The notes under the pieces: generated by a model | Databases searched by the model: none | What the model was told of the DNA's origin: nothing | The model's input: only the letters and a program-made list of their open reading frames with translations | Assembly: GCF_005503015.1 (NCBI RefSeq) | Contig: NZ_SCOL01000001.1 | Location: forward strand, 2,232,001 to 2,296,000 | DNA: 64,000 bases | Reading direction: 5' to 3' | Source of the DNA: Bacillus sp. E(2018) | GTDB lineage: Bacteria > Bacillota > Bacilli > Bacillales > Fictibacillaceae | Program-made: the position numbers and the translations under genes | Shown: positions 26,849-38,557 of the stretch, in pieces | Position numbering within the stretch: the stretch's first letter is position 1 | How the letters are laid out: each line of letters starts with the position of its first letter

Positions 26849-27545
26849 CTTCTTTTCTAGCAAGCACTTTTTCAGATGCTCTCTCCTGAGCGATCTTTCT
26901 TTTCTTAAGTGTACCTAATCCTAAAACAAGTAGCACTACAAGAACTTCAAATCCATATTTCACAAATCCGTTCTCAAAATAAGGAGCCATGAATTTTTCT
27001 CCAACAATCATTTTAGAAGCCGTCCAGGCAAGAACACCTGCTCCAATTGTGATGATGAACGGGTATTTATCAATAACCTTTAAGAACAATGTACTTCCCC
27101 AAACAACAATAGGCACTGAGATCAATAATCCGATTACAACCAGTAAGAAATCGCCATGTGCAGCTCCTGCTACGGCAAGAACGTTATCAAGACCCATTAC
27201 TGCATCTGCAATAATAATGGTACGAATCGCCGCCCAAACACTGTTTTGTGCTTCAATATCATGATCTTTTTCTTCGATCATCAGCTTATAAGCGATAACG
27301 ACAAGAATTAATCCACCTGCAAGCAGCAAGCCTGGAATCTGTAGCAGCCATACAACCGCGAGCGTAGCTGCTGCACGAATCACGATCGCTCCTACTGTTC
27401 CCCAGATGATTACTTTCTTCTGATTTTCCTTCGGCAAGTTTCTAGCTGCCAAGCCGATTACAATTGCGTTATCACCAGCTAATACTAAGTCGATAACAAC
27501 GATCGCCAATAAGGCCGACCAAAAATCTGGTGTTAAAAAATCCAT
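26844..27545 (-). CDS. TerC-family integral membrane protein
   Basis: 233 residues with seven membrane helices. Conserved acidic residues inside the membrane appear in VIDLVLAGDNAIVIGLAARN (18-37) and IIIADAVMGLDNVLAVAGAAHG (112-133), the two TerC signatures. B. subtilis relatives YceF, YkoY and YjbE export manganese, partly to metallate secreted enzymes. A yybP-ykoY manganese riboswitch was sought upstream and not found. GGGAGGA precedes the ATG and a copy of the 16-base palindrome lies 18 bases before the gene. Confidence 0.88.
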   Translation of the reverse strand: MDFLTPDFWSALLAIVVIDLVLAGDNAIVIGLAARNLPKENQKKVIIWGTVGAIVIRAAATLAVVWLLQIPGLLLAGGLILVVIAYKLMIEEKDHDIEAQNSVWAAIRTIIIADAVMGLDNVLAVAGAAHGDFLLVVIGLLISVPIVVWGSTLFLKVIDKYPFIITIGAGVLAWTASKMIVGEKFMAPYFENGFVKYGFEVLVVLLVLGLGTLKKRKIAQERASEKVLARKEA

Positions 27546-27562
27546 TCAAAAAATCCTCCCTG

Positions 27563-27578
27563 TTAAACATCTGTTTAA
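27563..27578. repeat. Palindrome TTAAACATCTGTTTAA, copy 2
   Basis: Identical in sequence to copy 1; it lies just upstream of the ribosome-binding site of the TerC gene, where a bound protein could affect transcription. Confidence 0.8.
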
Positions 27579-27652
27579 TCGCTAACTAAAAAAATTTTAA
27601 AAAAATGAGTAATTACGAACACGTTATGCCCTGCCAGGCTTATCCATTTCTA

Positions 27653-27661
27653 CATATAATA
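27653..27661 (+). promoter_or_regulatory. Candidate sigma-K -10 box for the Cys-rich gene
   Basis: CATATAATA fits the sigma-K -10 consensus CATANNNTA; the dinucleotide 17 bases upstream is CC where AC is usual. A transcript from here would have a leader of about 15 bases. Motif evidence only. Confidence 0.35.
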
Positions 27662-27682
27662 AGAGCAAAGGGGGTGTTTTTT

Positions 27683-27868
27683 ATGCGTTCATGTTCCTGC
27701 GGATGTAAAGTTAGATGCCAATCCTGTGTAAATTTTTGTGGCGTTCCTTTATTTTGTCGAGACATTCATCCTTGTTGTTTTCCTTTCATTCAGCCTCAAC
27801 CTACACCAACAACTTCTCCCTTAATCGTTGTTTGTAGATGTCCTCGTTGCTCACCAAGACACCGGTAA
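27683..27868 (+). CDS. Cysteine-rich small protein, spore-coat-like
   Basis: 61 residues from the ATG behind AAAGGGGGTG; an upstream in-frame ATG has no ribosome site. Twelve residues are cysteine (about 20%), in clusters RSCSCGCKVRCQSC (2-15), a CC pair near residue 31, and CRCPRCSPRHR at the end, with a Pro/Thr-rich middle. No signal peptide. The composition suits a metal-binding or disulfide-crosslinked structural protein such as a small spore-coat component; a sigma-K-like box upstream agrees. No named family is recognised. Confidence 0.65.
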   Translation: MRSCSCGCKVRCQSCVNFCGVPLFCRDIHPCCFPFIQPQPTPTTSPLIVVCRCPRCSPRHR

Positions 27869-27922
27869 CTTTTCTTCGAAAGGCATTTACCTTGTAACTT
27901 CACATCACTGATACGTTTGGGT

Positions 27923-27959
27923 GAACGTTTTGTTTCAAAAAAAGCGTTCTTTTTTTTTA
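27923..27959 (+). terminator. Terminator of the Cys-rich gene
   Basis: GAACG and CGTTC pair around a long A/T-rich loop that can extend the stem, followed by nine T. Confidence 0.65.
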
Positions 27960-28013
27960 TTAAGGGAATAATGCAGGATAGATTGATATGATCCATTTAT
28001 TGGGGGTGTCCTC

Positions 28014-28826
28014 GTGCGCTGGTTTATGAAACAGTGGTTTCACCGTTTCTTTCAAGATAAAGTATTTGATCTTTCTGCACAGCTTGCTTATTACTTCCTA
28101 GTTTCTCTGTTTCCTTTTGTTTTTCTCATCTTTACGATCCTTAGCTTTTTGCCTATATCTTCTTCTTACGTCCTATCACTTTTTCAGTCTATTGCACCGG
28201 AAGAAGCATATGCTTTACTAGAGTATAATCTAGTGGCTGTATTGGACGAGCATAGAGGAGATGTATTATCTGCTTCACTAATCATCATGATTTGGTTAGC
28301 GACAATTGGGACGCACGCAATCATTCGTGTTTTCAACCAAGCATACCAAGTAGAGGAGAGCCGCCCCTTTGTAAAAGAGCTTATCTTAGGTATGTTCCTT
28401 ACGTTTGGCCTTGTAATAGCAGTTATTACTGCTCTCTTATTGCCGGTCTTTGGAAGGAGTATCGGAATTTACATATTCGAAAGAACGGGATTCTCTCATC
28501 CTGTATGGCACATTTGGGAAACAGCACGCTATGTTATTGGGTTCTCTGTGCTTCTCTCCATCTTCTCAGCTCTCTATCGTTTTGCACCAAACGTAAGATT
28601 AACGTTCAGAAACGTTTGGCCAGGGGCTATTTTCTCGACAGCAGGCTGGCATCTATTTTCTTACTTGTTTTCTTCCTATGTTCTTATTTTCGACTACGGA
28701 CAGATATACGGAAATTTAGGCGCATTATTAACATTGATGGTCTGGTTCTATCTATCTGCGATGATCTTAATTGCTGGTGGACAGTTGAACGCGATACTTG
28801 CATTAAAGAGGGAATTAAGAAAATAA
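28014..28826 (+). CDS. YihY/BrkB-family membrane protein
   Basis: 270 residues starting at GTG behind GGGGGTG; an ATG four codons later is possible. Six membrane helices. The family motif LSAQLAYYFLVSLFPFVFLIF lies at residues 20-40, and GALLTLMVWFYLSAMILIAGGQLNAIL near 236-262 closes the domain. Once called RNase BN by mistake, the family is an integral membrane group of unknown transport or envelope function. It is encoded just upstream of ytvI with the same orientation, but 157 bases separate them. Confidence 0.87.
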   Translation: MRWFMKQWFHRFFQDKVFDLSAQLAYYFLVSLFPFVFLIFTILSFLPISSSYVLSLFQSIAPEEAYALLEYNLVAVLDEHRGDVLSASLIIMIWLATIGTHAIIRVFNQAYQVEESRPFVKELILGMFLTFGLVIAVITALLLPVFGRSIGIYIFERTGFSHPVWHIWETARYVIGFSVLLSIFSALYRFAPNVRLTFRNVWPGAIFSTAGWHLFSYLFSSYVLIFDYGQIYGNLGALLTLMVWFYLSAMILIAGGQLNAILALKRELRK

Positions 28827-28983
28827 GAAGATTTTTGAAAACTTCAGTTTCTGTGATTGACATTTTCACATTATCGTAACATCATTGTGTATATATAAAG
28901 AATTAACATCTTTTTTTCCGGTCATAATGGATAGTAATGAAAAATTGCTGACCGGCTAAAATTTCGGAGATCGGGGCTGGAAA

Positions 28984-30018
28984 ATGACTGTAAAAAACTT
29001 AATCTTATTACTCATTTTGCTTGCCGGAATCGTCATCTTTGTCTTTTACAGTATACCTCTCCTTCTCGCATTGCTTACTGCTATAATGCTAGAACCAGTA
29101 GTGAAATTGTTTATTAGACTATTTAAAGGTAGACGATTATTGGCCGTAACTGCTACTTTTATCTTGTATCTTGCGGGACTAGGAATTTTTTCTTACTGGC
29201 TAACTACAACACTTGTTATTCAGGTCATCGAGTTCATTACGGTTCTTCCATCCTATTCTGTTCATCTATTCGAAGTAGCAGAGAATACGTTTTATGAGAT
29301 GGAAAACTTTTATGCTAGCTTACCTCCTGAAGTAGTAAGAACACTTGAAGAGGGATTAGTAGGTTTAAAGGATTATGGAGTTGAAACAGCAAAGAACTTA
29401 ACTTCCGGTATATTAGGGTTGATCACAGCCATACCAGGATTGTTGATCTACTTTATTATCTATGTTGTAGCCGTTTTCTTATTTTCGTTGGATCTTCCGC
29501 GATTGTATGCTGAGTTTCTTAACCTATTTACAACAGCAGCCCGCGAAAAGGTTGAATTGGTCTTTAGTCAACTGTCTAGAGCAACAGTAGGTTTCTTTAG
29601 AGCTCAGATCATCTTAAGTGTTGTTACATATGCATTGGCATTGATCGGACTCATGATTTTAGATGTTGAGTATGCCGTTATTCTCGCTCTTTTAATCGTT
29701 ATTGTTGATATCCTTCCAATCCTTGGAACAGGATCATTCCTTGTCCCATGGGCGGCTTATTCTTTCTTTATCAACAACAATGATCATCTTGCGTTCGGAC
29801 TTCTGATTATGTTTGGAGTAATCACGATCGTTCGAAGAATTATCGAACCTAAAATACTCGGGTCCAGTCTTGGTATATCTGCACTAGCAGCTCTTGTATC
29901 CTTATATATTGGATTCCAGCTTCTAGGCTTTATCGGATTGATCGTCGGTCCTGCTATCGTCATCATCTATGAAGCATTGAGAAGTGCAGGCTTTATCAAA
30001 ATCAAGATTGATTTCTAA
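28984..30018 (+). CDS. ytvI: Sporulation membrane protein YtvI, AI-2E/PerM family
   Basis: 344 residues with eight membrane helices in the AI-2E transporter (PerM) pattern, including the C-terminal block VVDILPILGTGSFLVPWAAYSF near 239-260 and RRIIEPKILGSSLGISALAALVSLYIGFQLLG near 282-313. The order and length match YtvI, a sporulation protein of Bacillaceae; other paralogues of the family (YueF, YdbI) differ in their N-termini. The transported molecule is unknown. A strong terminator follows. Confidence 0.82.
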   Translation: MTVKNLILLLILLAGIVIFVFYSIPLLLALLTAIMLEPVVKLFIRLFKGRRLLAVTATFILYLAGLGIFSYWLTTTLVIQVIEFITVLPSYSVHLFEVAENTFYEMENFYASLPPEVVRTLEEGLVGLKDYGVETAKNLTSGILGLITAIPGLLIYFIIYVVAVFLFSLDLPRLYAEFLNLFTTAAREKVELVFSQLSRATVGFFRAQIILSVVTYALALIGLMILDVEYAVILALLIVIVDILPILGTGSFLVPWAAYSFFINNNDHLAFGLLIMFGVITIVRRIIEPKILGSSLGISALAALVSLYIGFQLLGFIGLIVGPAIVIIYEALRSAGFIKIKIDF

Positions 30019-30021
30019 TAA

Positions 30022-30056
30022 AAACGTGTTTCCTGTAATAGGAAGCACGTTTTTTT
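30022..30056 (+). terminator. Terminator of ytvI
   Basis: AAACGTG-T-TTCCT pairs with AGGAA-G-CACGTTT and is followed by a T-run. Confidence 0.85.
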
Positions 30057-30168
30057 TAATTTATAGGTTAGAAACACCTGCAATGTTGGGAATTATAGAA
30101 AATAAGTAAAAAAAATGAGAAATTCATTCGAATACTTTATAAGGTGAATAATTATTGGAGGAATATCG

Positions 30169-31203
30169 ATGAGTACTGCTACAAAAGAACGCGATTATTA
30201 TTTCGACAACGCTAAGTTTATTTTAATCTTCCTCGTCGTGTTCGGGCACTTTATTTCCCCGATAAAAAGTCAAAATGAGTGGCTATACACGATTTACAAC
30301 TTTATATATACCTTTCACATGCCTGCATTTATATTAATAGCAGGATTCTTTACAAAAGGTGTGTGGCGTGATGGGTATCTTCCAAAAATCTTTAAAAAAG
30401 TGCTGATTCCTTATTTGGTATTCCAGTTGATCTATAGCTTTTTCTACTATGACTTATACGGTAAAAGTGAAGTGAAACTAGACTTCTTTTCTCCACACTG
30501 GACACTTTGGTTTCTATTGAGTTTGGTTTTCTGGAACATCCTTTTAAAAGTCTTTGTGAAAATGAAATATCCGCTTCTCCTTGCCATTGGTATAGGAGTT
30601 GCAGTAGGGTACATTCATGACATTGGTACATTCTTGAGTCTTCTTCGAACATTTGTCTTCTTCCCTGTTTTCTTGCTTGGACATCTGCTTGAAAAGAGAG
30701 ACTTTAAAAAGATCTTACGTCCGAGAGCTAAAATTGTCTCAGCTGCTTTCTTAGTCATATTATTTATTACGTATCATTTTATTTTCCCAAACGGTACAAA
30801 AGAATGGCTCCTCTCGTCATCTTCTTACTCGGAAATACTAGGATACAACGATTGGTATGGCGGTCTTGTCCGACTCGCTATGTACGGTGTCATGTTTGCA
30901 GCAACCTTCAGCTTTTTAGCACTTCTTCCGCGCAGAAGAATGTTCTTCACTGAATTTGGAGAGCGCACCTTATATATTTATCTGCTGCATGGTTTCGTGC
31001 TAAAGTACTTGTTTACAACAGACCTGTTTGCATCTATTGAAGAAAACGGCGCGTACTTTATGCTTCTCTTCCTAGCTGTGATCGTAACGCTATTTTTAGC
31101 GAGCAAACCCGTTATTGCATTAGCACAGCCGTTTATTGAGTTGCGCTGGTCTAAGCTTAAAAAAATGTTAAAACCAAAGTCCTCTCAGCCTAGAGAGAGC
31201 TAA
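30169..31203 (+). CDS. Acyltransferase-3 family membrane protein, YkrP-like
   Basis: 344 residues from an ATG behind TGGAGGA. Ten membrane helices. The N-terminus RDYYFDNAKFILIFLVVFGHFISP carries the conserved histidine of acyltransferase family 3, followed by TFHMPAFILIAGFFTKG; near the end GERTLYIYLLHGFVLKYLF is the family's last conserved block. Members move acyl groups to sugars or glycans outside the cell. YkrP-type proteins of Bacillus are of unknown substrate. It stands alone with its own terminator. Confidence 0.83.
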   Translation: MSTATKERDYYFDNAKFILIFLVVFGHFISPIKSQNEWLYTIYNFIYTFHMPAFILIAGFFTKGVWRDGYLPKIFKKVLIPYLVFQLIYSFFYYDLYGKSEVKLDFFSPHWTLWFLLSLVFWNILLKVFVKMKYPLLLAIGIGVAVGYIHDIGTFLSLLRTFVFFPVFLLGHLLEKRDFKKILRPRAKIVSAAFLVILFITYHFIFPNGTKEWLLSSSSYSEILGYNDWYGGLVRLAMYGVMFAATFSFLALLPRRRMFFTEFGERTLYIYLLHGFVLKYLFTTDLFASIEENGAYFMLLFLAVIVTLFLASKPVIALAQPFIELRWSKLKKMLKPKSSQPRES

Positions 31204-31218
31204 TAATCATAATAAGAA

Positions 31219-31250
31219 ACACCGCTCAGCCGAAATGGCTAGCGGTGTTT
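31219..31250 (+). terminator. Terminator of the acyltransferase gene
   Basis: AACACCGCT and AGCGGTGTT pair, with inner AGCC and GGCT continuing the stem, followed by TTT. Confidence 0.78.
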
Positions 31251-31306
31251 TTGGTTTCGAGAAGAATATAATAAATAGAAAAAGTGCGTATATTAAAATG
31301 AAATTT

Positions 31307-31559
31307 TTAGGAACCTTGCTTATAATAATGTTGTTTAGCCTCAGCTAACACTCGCAACGGAAGTTTGTCTGCTAGTTTAAATGCTTCTTTTTCGTTTAAT
31401 TCTAATGTCTTTACAAGCTTTTCAATCTTTTCTTCAGAAGGAATCATTCTTCCCTTTTCAATATCGGCCATGTATTGAGGAGTGATGCTTAATCGTCGTG
31501 CAAGCTCTGATTTGCTCAAACCTTTTTGATTTCTAGACATTTCAATAAATTTTCCGAAC

Positions 31560-31567
<8 letters not shown>
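31307..31567 (-). CDS. XRE-family regulator at the end of the hut operon
   Basis: 86 residues. An XRE helix-turn-helix fills residues 5-60 (MSRNQKGLSKSELARRLSI then TPQYMADIEKGRMIPSEEKIEKLV), then a short helical tail. GGAGG lies eight bases before the ATG. The start overlaps the hutG stop by eight bases, so it is co-translated with the histidine genes. In B. subtilis the place after hutG is taken by the permease gene hutM, and no XRE gene belongs to hut. It may regulate histidine use or a transporter elsewhere, or be a bystander. Confidence 0.8.
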
Positions 31568-33783
<2,216 letters not shown>

Positions 33784-33794
33784 TCACACTCCTT

Positions 33795-35456
33795 TTATTT
33801 CTCCATCATCGGCAGATCGACGCCTTTTTCTTTTGCTGTTTCAATCGCGAGGTCATAACCTGCATCAGCATGTCTTACAATTCCCATTCCAGGATCACTC
33901 GTTAGTACACGCTCAAGACGACGAGCCGCTTCTTCTGTCCCATCTGCTACAACGACCATTCCAGCATGAAGAGAATACCCCATTCCAACACCGCCGCCAT
34001 GGTGAACAGATACCCAGCTCGCACCGTTTACCGCATTAATCATCGCATTTAAAATCGGCCAGTCCGAAACAGCATCACTGCCATCCATCATTCCTTCAGT
34101 TTCACGATTAGGCGAAGCAACTGAACCACAATCCAAGTGATCACGCCCAATAACGATTGGTGCTGATAATTCTCCACTCGCTACCATTTCGTTAATGATT
34201 TTTCCAAACTTCGCACGCTCTCCATACCCTAACCAGCAGATGCGTGACGGAAGACCTTGGAACTGAACTTTCTCCTGCGCCATCTTGATCCATTTGCAGA
34301 GGTGCTCGTTATCACTGAACTCTCGTAAGATTACTTCATCTGTTTTTCTGATATCTTCTGGATCACCCGATAACGCTACCCATCTAAATGGTCCTTTTCC
34401 TTCACAGAATAACGGTCGGATGAAGGCTGGAACAAACCCAGGGAAATCAAAAGCGTTTGTAACCCCCTCATCAAGTGCTACTTGTCGGATGTTATTTCCA
34501 TAATCGAATACGACAGAACCTTTCTTTTGCATCTCAAGCATCGCCTCTACATGAATCGCCATCGATTGCTTTGACTTTTCGATGTATTGATCCGGGTTTC
34601 GTTTACGAAGTTCTGCTCCTTCTTCCATCGTGAAACCAACTGGCAAATAGCCATGCAACGGGTCATGTGCAGATGTCTGATCCGTAACAAGATCCGGAAT
34701 CTCTCCCATTTCAATCATCTTTGGTAGAAGTTCAGCTGCATTTCCTAAGAGTCCGATGGACAGAGGCTCACCTTTTGCCGCATATTCTTTAGCCAGGCTT
34801 AAGGCTTCGTCTAAACTCTTTGTCATCTTATCTAAGTATCTTGTGTCTAAGCGGCGTTGAATTCTTGTTTCGTCTACATCAATGGCGATCACAACACCAT
34901 CATTCATCGTTACAGCAAGAGGCTGAGCTCCACCCATTCCCCCAAGACCGGCAGTAAGCGTGATCGTCCCTTTTAAGGATTCGTTAAAATGCTTGCGAGC
35001 AGCTTCTGCAAACGTTTCATAAGTCCCTTGCAGGATGCCTTGCGTTCCGATATAAATCCAGCTGCCAGCTGTCATCTGGCCATACATCATCAGTCCTCTT
35101 TTTTCAAGATCACGGAATGTATCCCAGTTTGCCCATGCAGGAACAAGATTGGAATTCGCAAGCAAAACACGAGGAGCATCAGCATGCGATTTAAATACAG
35201 CGACCGGTTTTCCAGATTGTACGAGAAGCGTTTCGTCATTCTCTAAACGTTCTAATGTTTCTATGATCTTATGATAAGAGTCCCAGTTGCGGGCAGCTTT
35301 TCCGATACCACCATAAACGACTAGTTCATCGGGATTCTCCGCTACTTCTCCATCTAGGTTGTTCATAAGCATACGGATAGCCGCTTCTTGAACCCATCCT
35401 TTAGCCGATAATTTTGTACCTCTTGCAGCTGTTATAGAATGTTTTACGTTTGACAT
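33795..35456 (-). CDS. hutU: Urocanate hydratase HutU
   Basis: 553 residues, the normal length. The tight-binding NAD+ site is shown by [19 protein letters not shown] near 174-192, and the active-site region by [21 protein letters not shown] near 405-425 with the conserved cysteine. It adds water to urocanate to form imidazolonepropionate, the second step of histidine breakdown. It lies 16 bases after hutH within the operon. Confidence 0.96.
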   Translation of the reverse strand: MSNVKHSITAARGTKLSAKGWVQEAAIRMLMNNLDGEVAENPDELVVYGGIGKAARNWDSYHKIIETLERLENDETLLVQSGKPVAVFKSHADAPRVLLANSNLVPAWANWDTFRDLEKRGLMMYGQMTAGSWIYIGTQGILQGTYETFAEAARKHFNESLKGTITLTAGLGGMGGAQPLAVTMNDGVVIAIDVDETRIQRRLDTRYLDKMTKSLDEALSLAKEYAAKGEPLSIGLLGNAAELLPKMIEMGEIPDLVTDQTSAHDPLHGYLPVGFTMEEGAELRKRNPDQYIEKSKQSMAIHVEAMLEMQKKGSVVFDYGNNIRQVALDEGVTNAFDFPGFVPAFIRPLFCEGKGPFRWVALSGDPEDIRKTDEVILREFSDNEHLCKWIKMAQEKVQFQGLPSRICWLGYGERAKFGKIINEMVASGELSAPIVIGRDHLDCGSVASPNRETEGMMDGSDAVSDWPILNAMINAVNGASWVSVHHGGGVGMGYSLHAGMVVVADGTEEAARRLERVLTSDPGMGIVRHADAGYDLAIETAKEKGVDLPMMEK

Positions 35457-35472
35457 GTAAAAATACCTCCTT

Positions 35473-36999
35473 TTAATGTGCTAACTTTTGAATTATTGAA
35501 CCAATTAAGATGTTATTCCAGGATGCATCGAGGATCCATGAAGCAACAGCTTCCATATCCCGGTGGAACATACGGTCACATTGTATCGTTGGACAAACGA
35601 TTCTTCCCTGTTCATAAACTTTCTTTGTTTTAGGTGCTAATTTTTCCGGACCTCTAAAATCTGCTGCTTGCATCGCACAGATTAACTCGACAGCAAGAAC
35701 TCGCCTAGCATTCGCAATAATTTGAGCGGCATGCCTAGAAGCGATCGTTCCCATACTCACATGATCTTCTTGATTTGCTGATGAAGGAATGGAATCGACA
35801 CTTGCAGGATGTGCCAATGTTTTATTTTCTGAAACGAGAGATGCAGCAGCATATTGCATGATCATCGCACCTGACTCAAGCCCTGGATTCGGACTTAAGA
35901 AACCAGGTAAGTCACTCAACTGAGGATTGACCATTCGTTCGATGCGTCGCTCTGAAATGTTGGCCCATTCTGCTGCTGCGAGCTTCAGAAAGTCCATAGC
36001 AAAAGCGATAGGTTGACCATGAAAATTCCCACCTGATATGATTTTGTTTCCGTCATCAAAGATCAGTGGGTTATCCGTTGCGGCATTCATTTCAATCTCA
36101 AGCTTTTCTTTTACATAACCAAGAACTTGCCATGAGGCACCATGAACTTGAGGGATGCACCTTAAGGAGTAAGCATCCTGGACCCGAATCTCTCCTTGTT
36201 TCGTTGTAAGCTGGCTGCCTTCTAAATATTCTCTCAAGCGCTTGGCAACATCTACCTGCTCTTGATAACCTCGAGCAAGATGAACATCTTCATCAAACGC
36301 ATCTGTTATGCCTCGTAAACTTTCTGTAGTAAGCGCTGCAATCGCATCTGCCATGAGTCCGATACGTTCGGCTTCTATATAGGCAGCAATACCTTGTGCT
36401 GTCATGGCTTGCGTTCCATTGATCAAAGCAAGCCCTTCTTTCGCTGTTAAGACGACAGGTTCAATTCCCGCTCTCTTTAAAGCATCCTGACCAGAAATAC
36501 GTTCTCCTTTGTAATACGCTTCTCCCTCACCTACTAACACAAGGGCTAAATGAGAAAGAGGTGCAAGATCTCCACTCGCGCCAAGTGATCCTTGTTGAGG
36601 AACAACAGGATGCACATTCTTCTCAACTAACTCTAGCAACCTTTCGATTACGACTGGACGAATACCCGAAAATCCTTTTAACAGAGCATTGGCTCTTAAA
36701 ATAAGCATAAGACGACTGATCGTCTCAGGAAACGGTTCTCCGATTCCACACGCATGGCTACGGATCAAATTGATCTGCAATGTCTCAACATCATCTCGAG
36801 AAATAAAAACATCACTAAACTTTCCGAAGCCAGTCGTGATTCCGTATACCACTTTACCTTCAGCCACAATCTCTTCAACCGCTTTCCGGCTGTCAGCCAC
36901 TTTCTTCATACTGACCGGGCAAGCTTCTACGGGTTCGTTCTCATGCAGAATCCTCTTGATCTCTTCCATCGAAAGCGTATTACCTGTTAATGTAATCAT
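35473..36999 (-). CDS. hutH: Histidine ammonia-lyase HutH
   Basis: 508 residues from the ATG six bases behind AGAGGG; an ATG two codons upstream abuts that site. [17 protein letters not shown] near residues 139-155 contains the Ala-Ser-Gly triad that forms the MIO prosthetic group, and [12 protein letters not shown] (52-63) the catalytic tyrosine loop. It removes ammonia from histidine to give urocanate. A 471-base leader with the HutP site, a terminator and a dispersed repeat separates it from hutP. Confidence 0.96.
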   Translation of the reverse strand: MITLTGNTLSMEEIKRILHENEPVEACPVSMKKVADSRKAVEEIVAEGKVVYGITTGFGKFSDVFISRDDVETLQINLIRSHACGIGEPFPETISRLMLILRANALLKGFSGIRPVVIERLLELVEKNVHPVVPQQGSLGASGDLAPLSHLALVLVGEGEAYYKGERISGQDALKRAGIEPVVLTAKEGLALINGTQAMTAQGIAAYIEAERIGLMADAIAALTTESLRGITDAFDEDVHLARGYQEQVDVAKRLREYLEGSQLTTKQGEIRVQDAYSLRCIPQVHGASWQVLGYVKEKLEIEMNAATDNPLIFDDGNKIISGGNFHGQPIAFAMDFLKLAAAEWANISERRIERMVNPQLSDLPGFLSPNPGLESGAMIMQYAAASLVSENKTLAHPASVDSIPSSANQEDHVSMGTIASRHAAQIIANARRVLAVELICAMQAADFRGPEKLAPKTKKVYEQGRIVCPTIQCDRMFHRDMEAVASWILDASWNNILIGSIIQKLAH

Positions 37000-37163
37000 C
37001 TTCATCCCTCTTTTACTAAGGTTCTGTTCTTTTATTCTTCTCTACTAACTTTTTCACGACTTAAAGCAAATAGTGATCATCTTTAGTTAAAAAGATTTTT
37101 TTAAACCAACAGTGATTATGAAAGGCTGTCTATCACTTTTGCTCAAAAAACTTCTTTGATTAG

Positions 37164-37381
37164 TTGATTGGAGTGTAAGATGCGTGCCTACCACCTGAGA
37201 AAGCTTCTTGCAAGGCATGCGACGAGGAAGTTGACTTCGATAGCATTAGCTCGTAAACGCAGGAGCACCATTACTTTCTTGAGCGGGACAGGTGAGACTC
37301 TTAACAGCGCAGAGCGCTAAGAGGTTCACCGCACGCCCCCCGGAAAGCGAGTACCTGTAACGGAAATCAACTACTTTCAAG
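37164..37381. repeat. Dispersed intergenic element, copy 1, in the hutP-hutH leader
   Basis: 218 bases matching, in inverted orientation, the element at 50955-51091. Shared blocks are GCGGGACAGGTGAGAC-like, CACCGCACGCCCCCCGGAAAG and GGAAATCAAC. This copy carries some 60-80 extra bases (about 37186-37260) near its left end. A stem GGTGAG-A-CTCTTA with TAAGAG-G-TTCACC (37291-37330) is conserved between copies with paired changes. It lies downstream of the hut terminator and would be part of the long hut mRNA. Confidence 0.82.
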
Positions 37382-37406
37382 TCAACAGGTGTGGCTTTTT
37401 CACATA

Positions 37407-37446
37407 CAAAAAGAGCGCACCCGAAAGAAAACTCTTTCGAATACGC
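37407..37446 (-). terminator. hut leader terminator (target of HutP antitermination)
   Basis: On the minus strand GCGTATTCGAAAG pairs over 13 positions with CTTTCGGGTGCGC (some G-U), then TCTTTTT. It starts about 30 bases after the hutP stop and would block hutHUIG transcription unless HutP prevents it. Confidence 0.85.
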
Positions 37447-37449
37447 CCC

Positions 37450-37475
37450 CTCATCACTAGTTACTATGGGCACTA
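37450..37475 (-). promoter_or_regulatory. HutP RNA-binding site
   Basis: The transcript just after the hutP stop reads UAG, six bases, UAG, four bases, UAG, four bases, GAG. Three NAG triplets with exact four-base spacers are the known HutP recognition pattern, and the site abuts the leader terminator as in B. subtilis. HutP binding needs L-histidine and Mg2+. Confidence 0.8.
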
Positions 37476-37476
37476 T

Positions 37477-37911
37477 TTAAATATGATTAATTCCTAGACC
37501 GATCGCCTCATGCTCTAACCCTTTTACAGGAGCACCAATCGTTCCATAAAGAGCGACTGCGATCCAGTCCCCTTCTTCTTTCTTCTCATACGGATTACCG
37601 CGGACAACGATGAAACGTAAACCCACAGTTCTAAGAACGGTTCCAAGCTGAACCTGTCCTCTTGTCACCCCATGAAAAGCTTCCATGATGGCATGATATA
37701 AAGAATGTGTTTCACGATAAATCCCAGTTTGAATTATATTTTCACTTTTGGCCGCTGTTTCAATGGCAGCTACTACCTTTTGTGAATCCATTGAACCGGC
37801 TTTGCCTACGCAATACTTCCAGCCCAATTTCTCGATCTCAGGTAGATAACTTTCATCTAATACCCCTAACATGGCCATCTTTCCGATCAAACGTTCATTT
37901 GATAATGCCAT
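37477..37911 (-). CDS. hutP: HutP, hut operon anti-terminator protein
   Basis: 144 residues from the ATG that aligns with the known HutP start; a GTG four codons upstream is open too, and neither has a perfect ribosome site. [41 protein letters not shown] (metal-binding histidines) and [22 protein letters not shown] are highly conserved. The protein binds histidine and Mg2+ and then the UAG-rich RNA, allowing read-through of the leader terminator. First gene of the operon, behind a promoter with a cre box. Confidence 0.94.
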   Translation of the reverse strand: MALSNERLIGKMAMLGVLDESYLPEIEKLGWKYCVGKAGSMDSQKVVAAIETAAKSENIIQTGIYRETHSLYHAIMEAFHGVTRGQVQLGTVLRTVGLRFIVVRGNPYEKKEEGDWIAVALYGTIGAPVKGLEHEAIGLGINHI

Positions 37912-37952
37912 TCCATGAATCACTCTTTCTCTAACGGCTAATAACTATCTCT

Positions 37953-37981
37953 AGTGTATGCGTTTACAATTTGTCCGTCAA
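37953..37981 (-). promoter_or_regulatory. hut promoter with overlapping CcpA cre box
   Basis: TTGACG (37981-37976) and TACACT (37958-37953) are 17 bases apart. The cre-like sequence TGTAAACGCATACA (37955-37968, minus strand) matches TGWAANCGNTNWCA at all but one position and overlaps the spacer and -10, so CcpA would repress. This agrees with known carbon repression of hut in Bacillus. Confidence 0.75.
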
Positions 37982-38092
37982 TTCCCTTTCAACAACTTAT
38001 CACAGCAGTTTAGTAAAGAAATTGACACGTATAATCTATCAAACTAGCGGTAAGAATGATAGTAAGAAATATAACGGAATGAGGGTTGTTAC

Positions 38093-38551
38093 ATGTTAAA
38101 CGTACAAAAAGAAATTGCACTTGCTTCAATGTCACGCACTCCACAGTTCGAGGAAGATGTAAATGACTTTTTTATCGCTTATGACAAAGCACATAACCCG
38201 CTACTGCTCTTGCCTACTACAAAAGGATTTCTTCCTGAAGGACAGGTATATGCGATTGCATTTATTAAAAAGGAAAACAATTCTTATCAATTTACTCTTT
38301 CAGATAAAATTATGCCTTTTTCAATGGATGAGGCAACGCTCATTCATGATCAGCTCGGATTTTTCTTCGGTCCTGAAAACAATATGCTAAGATCCTTTTT
38401 TAAAGGCGATACGTATGGTGCATATGTGGTTTGGACAAAGCATATGGTCACCCAATTGATCAACGAAACTCTACTGAATTGGCATAACACATCAGATGAT
38501 TCACAGCGTGAAAAACACAAAACACGTCTCACTATGCTTCTTCAGGCTTAA
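38093..38551 (+). CDS. Conserved-looking protein of unknown function
   Basis: 152 residues, soluble, with no signal peptide, membrane helix or cysteine. Alternating strands and helices (HNPLLLLPTTKGFLPEGQVYAI is cut here for length) suggest a compact alpha/beta domain. GAGGG precedes the ATG at normal distance and a shared terminator follows. It stands alone between hutP (divergent) and the germination permease (convergent). I do not recognise the family and cannot give a role. Confidence 0.6.
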   Translation: MLNVQKEIALASMSRTPQFEEDVNDFFIAYDKAHNPLLLLPTTKGFLPEGQVYAIAFIKKENNSYQFTLSDKIMPFSMDEATLIHDQLGFFFGPENNMLRSFFKGDTYGAYVVWTKHMVTQLINETLLNWHNTSDDSQREKHKTRLTMLLQA

Positions 38552-38557
38552 GAAAAT

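Noticed and set aside
27546..27660. Possible yybP-ykoY manganese riboswitch upstream of the TerC gene.
   Set aside because: None of the conserved GGGGAGUA-like blocks is present; only the palindrome and a ribosome site are seen.
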